Assembly (NCBI GenBank): GCA_020718945.1
Contig: DYRB01000039.1
Location: forward strand, 1-13,547
DNA: 13,547 bases
Direction of reading: 5' to 3'
Origin: Lamprocystis purpurea
GTDB lineage: Bacteria; Pseudomonadota; Gammaproteobacteria; Chromatiales; Chromatiaceae
Of this stretch, positions 12,525 to 13,547 are shown piece after piece. The position numbers and the translations under genes were made by a program. Numbering within the stretch: position 1 is the first letter of the stretch; each line of letters opens with the position of its first letter. The notes under the pieces are model-generated. The model saw only the letters and a program-made list of their open reading frames with translations. It had not been told where the DNA came from and did no database searches.

Positions 12525-12648
12525 TGGCCCTCACGGACAGGACCCGACCAGGGACTTGGCCGAAAACCTCGGGAGTTGTGGCAACCTGTTGATTTAGAAT
12601 GGCATCCTCCGGGTGGATGGCATCTGACCCCAGGCTTGCAAGCCAGTT

Positions 12649-12666
12649 AGTTGATTAGCGTCAACT
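12649..12666. promoter_or_regulatory. Inverted repeat upstream of sdhC
   Basis: AGTTGA-TTAGCG-TCAACT has perfect 6-bp arms spaced by 6 bases, about 87 bases before the sdhC ATG and next to a TGATATAC that could serve as an extended -10. The size and symmetry suit a dimeric regulator, but this is inference. Confidence 0.35.
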
Positions 12667-12752
12667 GATATACCCATCCGCGGGCCGATAATCCTCGACC
12701 AGGTCTCCTGCCCCTTGCAGTCGGGCCAAGCAGCCCCGGGGACCCGAGCCAC

Positions 12753-13385
12753 ATGAGCGCCTCCATCGACAACGCCCACTTCCTCCTGCGACGGCTGCAC
12801 TCCCTGGTCGGCCTGCTGCCGGTCGGGGCCTTCCTGATCTTCCATCTGTGGGAAAACTCCCAGTCCCGCTTCGGGGCCGAGCACTACAACGGGGTAGTGG
12901 TCGCTGGACTCCAGCAGATGAACTACCTGCCCTTGCTGGAGCTGTTCGTCATTGCCCTGCCCCTGCTCTTCCACGCCGGCTACGGCCTGGTCATTGCCGC
13001 CGGGGCCCAGCAGGAGCTGCGTCGTTACCCCTATGCCCGCAACTGGTTCTATTGGCTGCAACGGGTCTCCGGGGTTGGCATCCTGCTCTTCCTGCTGGCC
13101 CATGTGGGGACCACCCGGGTCTGGGGACTGGTGGAGCCGGCGGTCCATACCGACCTCTACGGCCACCTCCAGGGGCTGCTGTCCCTGCCCTGGGTCTTCG
13201 CCGCCTATGTGCTGGGGCTCCTGCTCGCCGTCTTCCACCTGGCCAACGGGCTCTGGGCCATGGGCATCGTCTGGGGCCTGACCACCTCGGCCCAGGCCCA
13301 GCAGCGCCTGGCCTATGCCTGCGCCGGTCTGGGGCTGTTGCTCATGGCCCTGGGGCTGCACGGCCTCATCGGATTCCTGCCATGA
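12753..13385 (+). CDS. sdhC: Succinate dehydrogenase/fumarate reductase cytochrome b subunit
   Basis: Membrane anchor of a single-subunit (type B, Bacillus/Wolinella-like) succinate:quinone oxidoreductase, binding two b hemes and quinone. The 210 residues form five membrane helices. Candidate heme-ligand histidines are spread as in the family: H16 (RRLHSLVG), H31 (FHLWENS), H74 (LLFHAGYG), H117 (LLAHVG) and H162 (VFHLANGLW); four of these would be used. RRLHSLVGLLPVGAFLIFHL and YARNWFYWLQRVSG are typical landmarks. The ATG at 12753 has only a weak GGGGA about 10 bases upstream. The stop overlaps the next ATG as ATGA (13382-13385), coupling it to the flavoprotein. A single large anchor implies no sdhD, unlike E. 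coli. Confidence 0.9.
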   Translation: MSASIDNAHFLLRRLHSLVGLLPVGAFLIFHLWENSQSRFGAEHYNGVVVAGLQQMNYLPLLELFVIALPLLFHAGYGLVIAAGAQQELRRYPYARNWFYWLQRVSGVGILLFLLAHVGTTRVWGLVEPAVHTDLYGHLQGLLSLPWVFAAYVLGLLLAVFHLANGLWAMGIVWGLTTSAQAQQRLAYACAGLGLLLMALGLHGLIGFLP

Positions 13386-13547
13386 CCGCTTCCAAACCCA
13401 GGGTGATCGTCATCGGCGGGGGCCTGGGCGGGCTCTGGGCGACCCTGCGCATCGCCGAGGCCGGCTTCCCGGTGGACCTGTTCTCGCTGTTTGAGGTCAA
13501 GCGCTCCCACTCGGTCTGCGCCCAGGGCGGCATCAACGCCTGCCTGG
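13382..13547 (+). CDS. sdhA: Succinate dehydrogenase/fumarate reductase flavoprotein subunit, 5' part
   Basis: The first 55 codons of the flavoprotein that oxidises succinate (or reduces fumarate) on the cytosolic side; the rest lies beyond the window. The N-terminal Rossmann motif is VIVIGGGLGGLWATLRIAEAG (residues 8-28), with GxGxxG reading GGGLGG. The sequence KRSHSVCAQGGINA (40-53) contains H43, which in this family carries the covalently attached FAD. Succinate dehydrogenase and fumarate reductase cannot be told apart from this fragment. The gene order cytochrome b then flavoprotein fits the type B enzyme; the iron-sulfur subunit gene is expected downstream. Confidence 0.92.
   Translation, partial: MTASKPRVIVIGGGLGGLWATLRIAEAGFPVDLFSLFEVKRSHSVCAQGGINACL

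Larger units (their letters stand above)
12450..12752. other. 303-base divergent promoter region (sulfur globule gene / sdh)
   Basis: No gene seen. It holds the Shine-Dalgarno of the minus-strand gene, a 12-base AT-centred palindrome (12513-12524), a direct repeat ATGGCATC (12599-12606 and 12617-12624, 18 bases apart), and an inverted repeat (12649-12666). It is less GC-rich than its surroundings, as expected for a region holding two promoters. I cannot assign -35/-10 boxes with confidence. Confidence 0.65.

Noticed and set aside
12063..12650. Plus-strand open frame opposite the sulfur globule-like gene
   Set aside because: Ala/Pro/Arg-rich antisense of a Gly/Trp-rich gene, no binding site; the minus-strand gene has a signal peptide and a strong GGAGGT.

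Overview
The window reads as a high-GC gammaproteobacterial chromosome, most likely a purple sulfur bacterium (Chromatiaceae or a close relative). The best lineage clue is a secreted Gly/Trp/Tyr-rich protein at 12105-12449 (minus strand) that looks like a sulfur globule envelope protein. The conserved dapF-DUF484-xerC order and the tsaD/plsY/folB/folK neighbourhood support Gammaproteobacteria. Species cannot be named from sequence alone.

Layout. (1) 1-2369, plus: 3' end of dapF (lysine/peptidoglycan precursor synthesis), a DUF484 protein and the recombinase xerC, all overlapping. (2) 2338-2484: inverted-repeat element, copy A, whose left arm supplies the last codons of xerC. (3) 2529-3554, plus: tsaD (tRNA t6A), convergent with plsY (phospholipid synthesis, minus) across a 43-base near-perfect palindrome. 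(4) 4370-4794: a non-coding, hairpin-rich stretch with a large REP-like structure. (5) 4795-5692: folB-folK (folate). (6) 5749-8209: a Zn/Mn-type ABC importer, binding protein-ATPase-permease, with TTGA stop/start overlaps. The binding protein has lost the usual metal-binding histidines. (7) 8237-8397: repeat element, copy B. (8) 8399-11685: an MCE (Mla-like) lipid transport cassette: permease, a strikingly degenerate ATPase, MCE protein and auxiliary lipoprotein. (9) 11686-12104: REP-like hairpins surrounding repeat element copy C. (10) 12105-12449, minus: sulfur globule-like gene. (11) 12753 to the end, plus: succinate dehydrogenase/fumarate reductase cytochrome b subunit and the start of the flavoprotein subunit.

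Most of the genes are envelope and housekeeping genes in tightly packed, translationally coupled runs. I do not see a defence system, CRISPR array, prophage, tRNA or rRNA. The most unusual content is a small non-coding element present three times: a roughly 127-147 bp core bounded by inverted arms built from a 10-bp unit (CGCAAATGAA). Copies B and C share their interior in opposite orientation, and two copies touch gene ends. The other two standouts are an ABC ATPase and a metal-binding protein in adjacent operons that both lack canonical functional residues.
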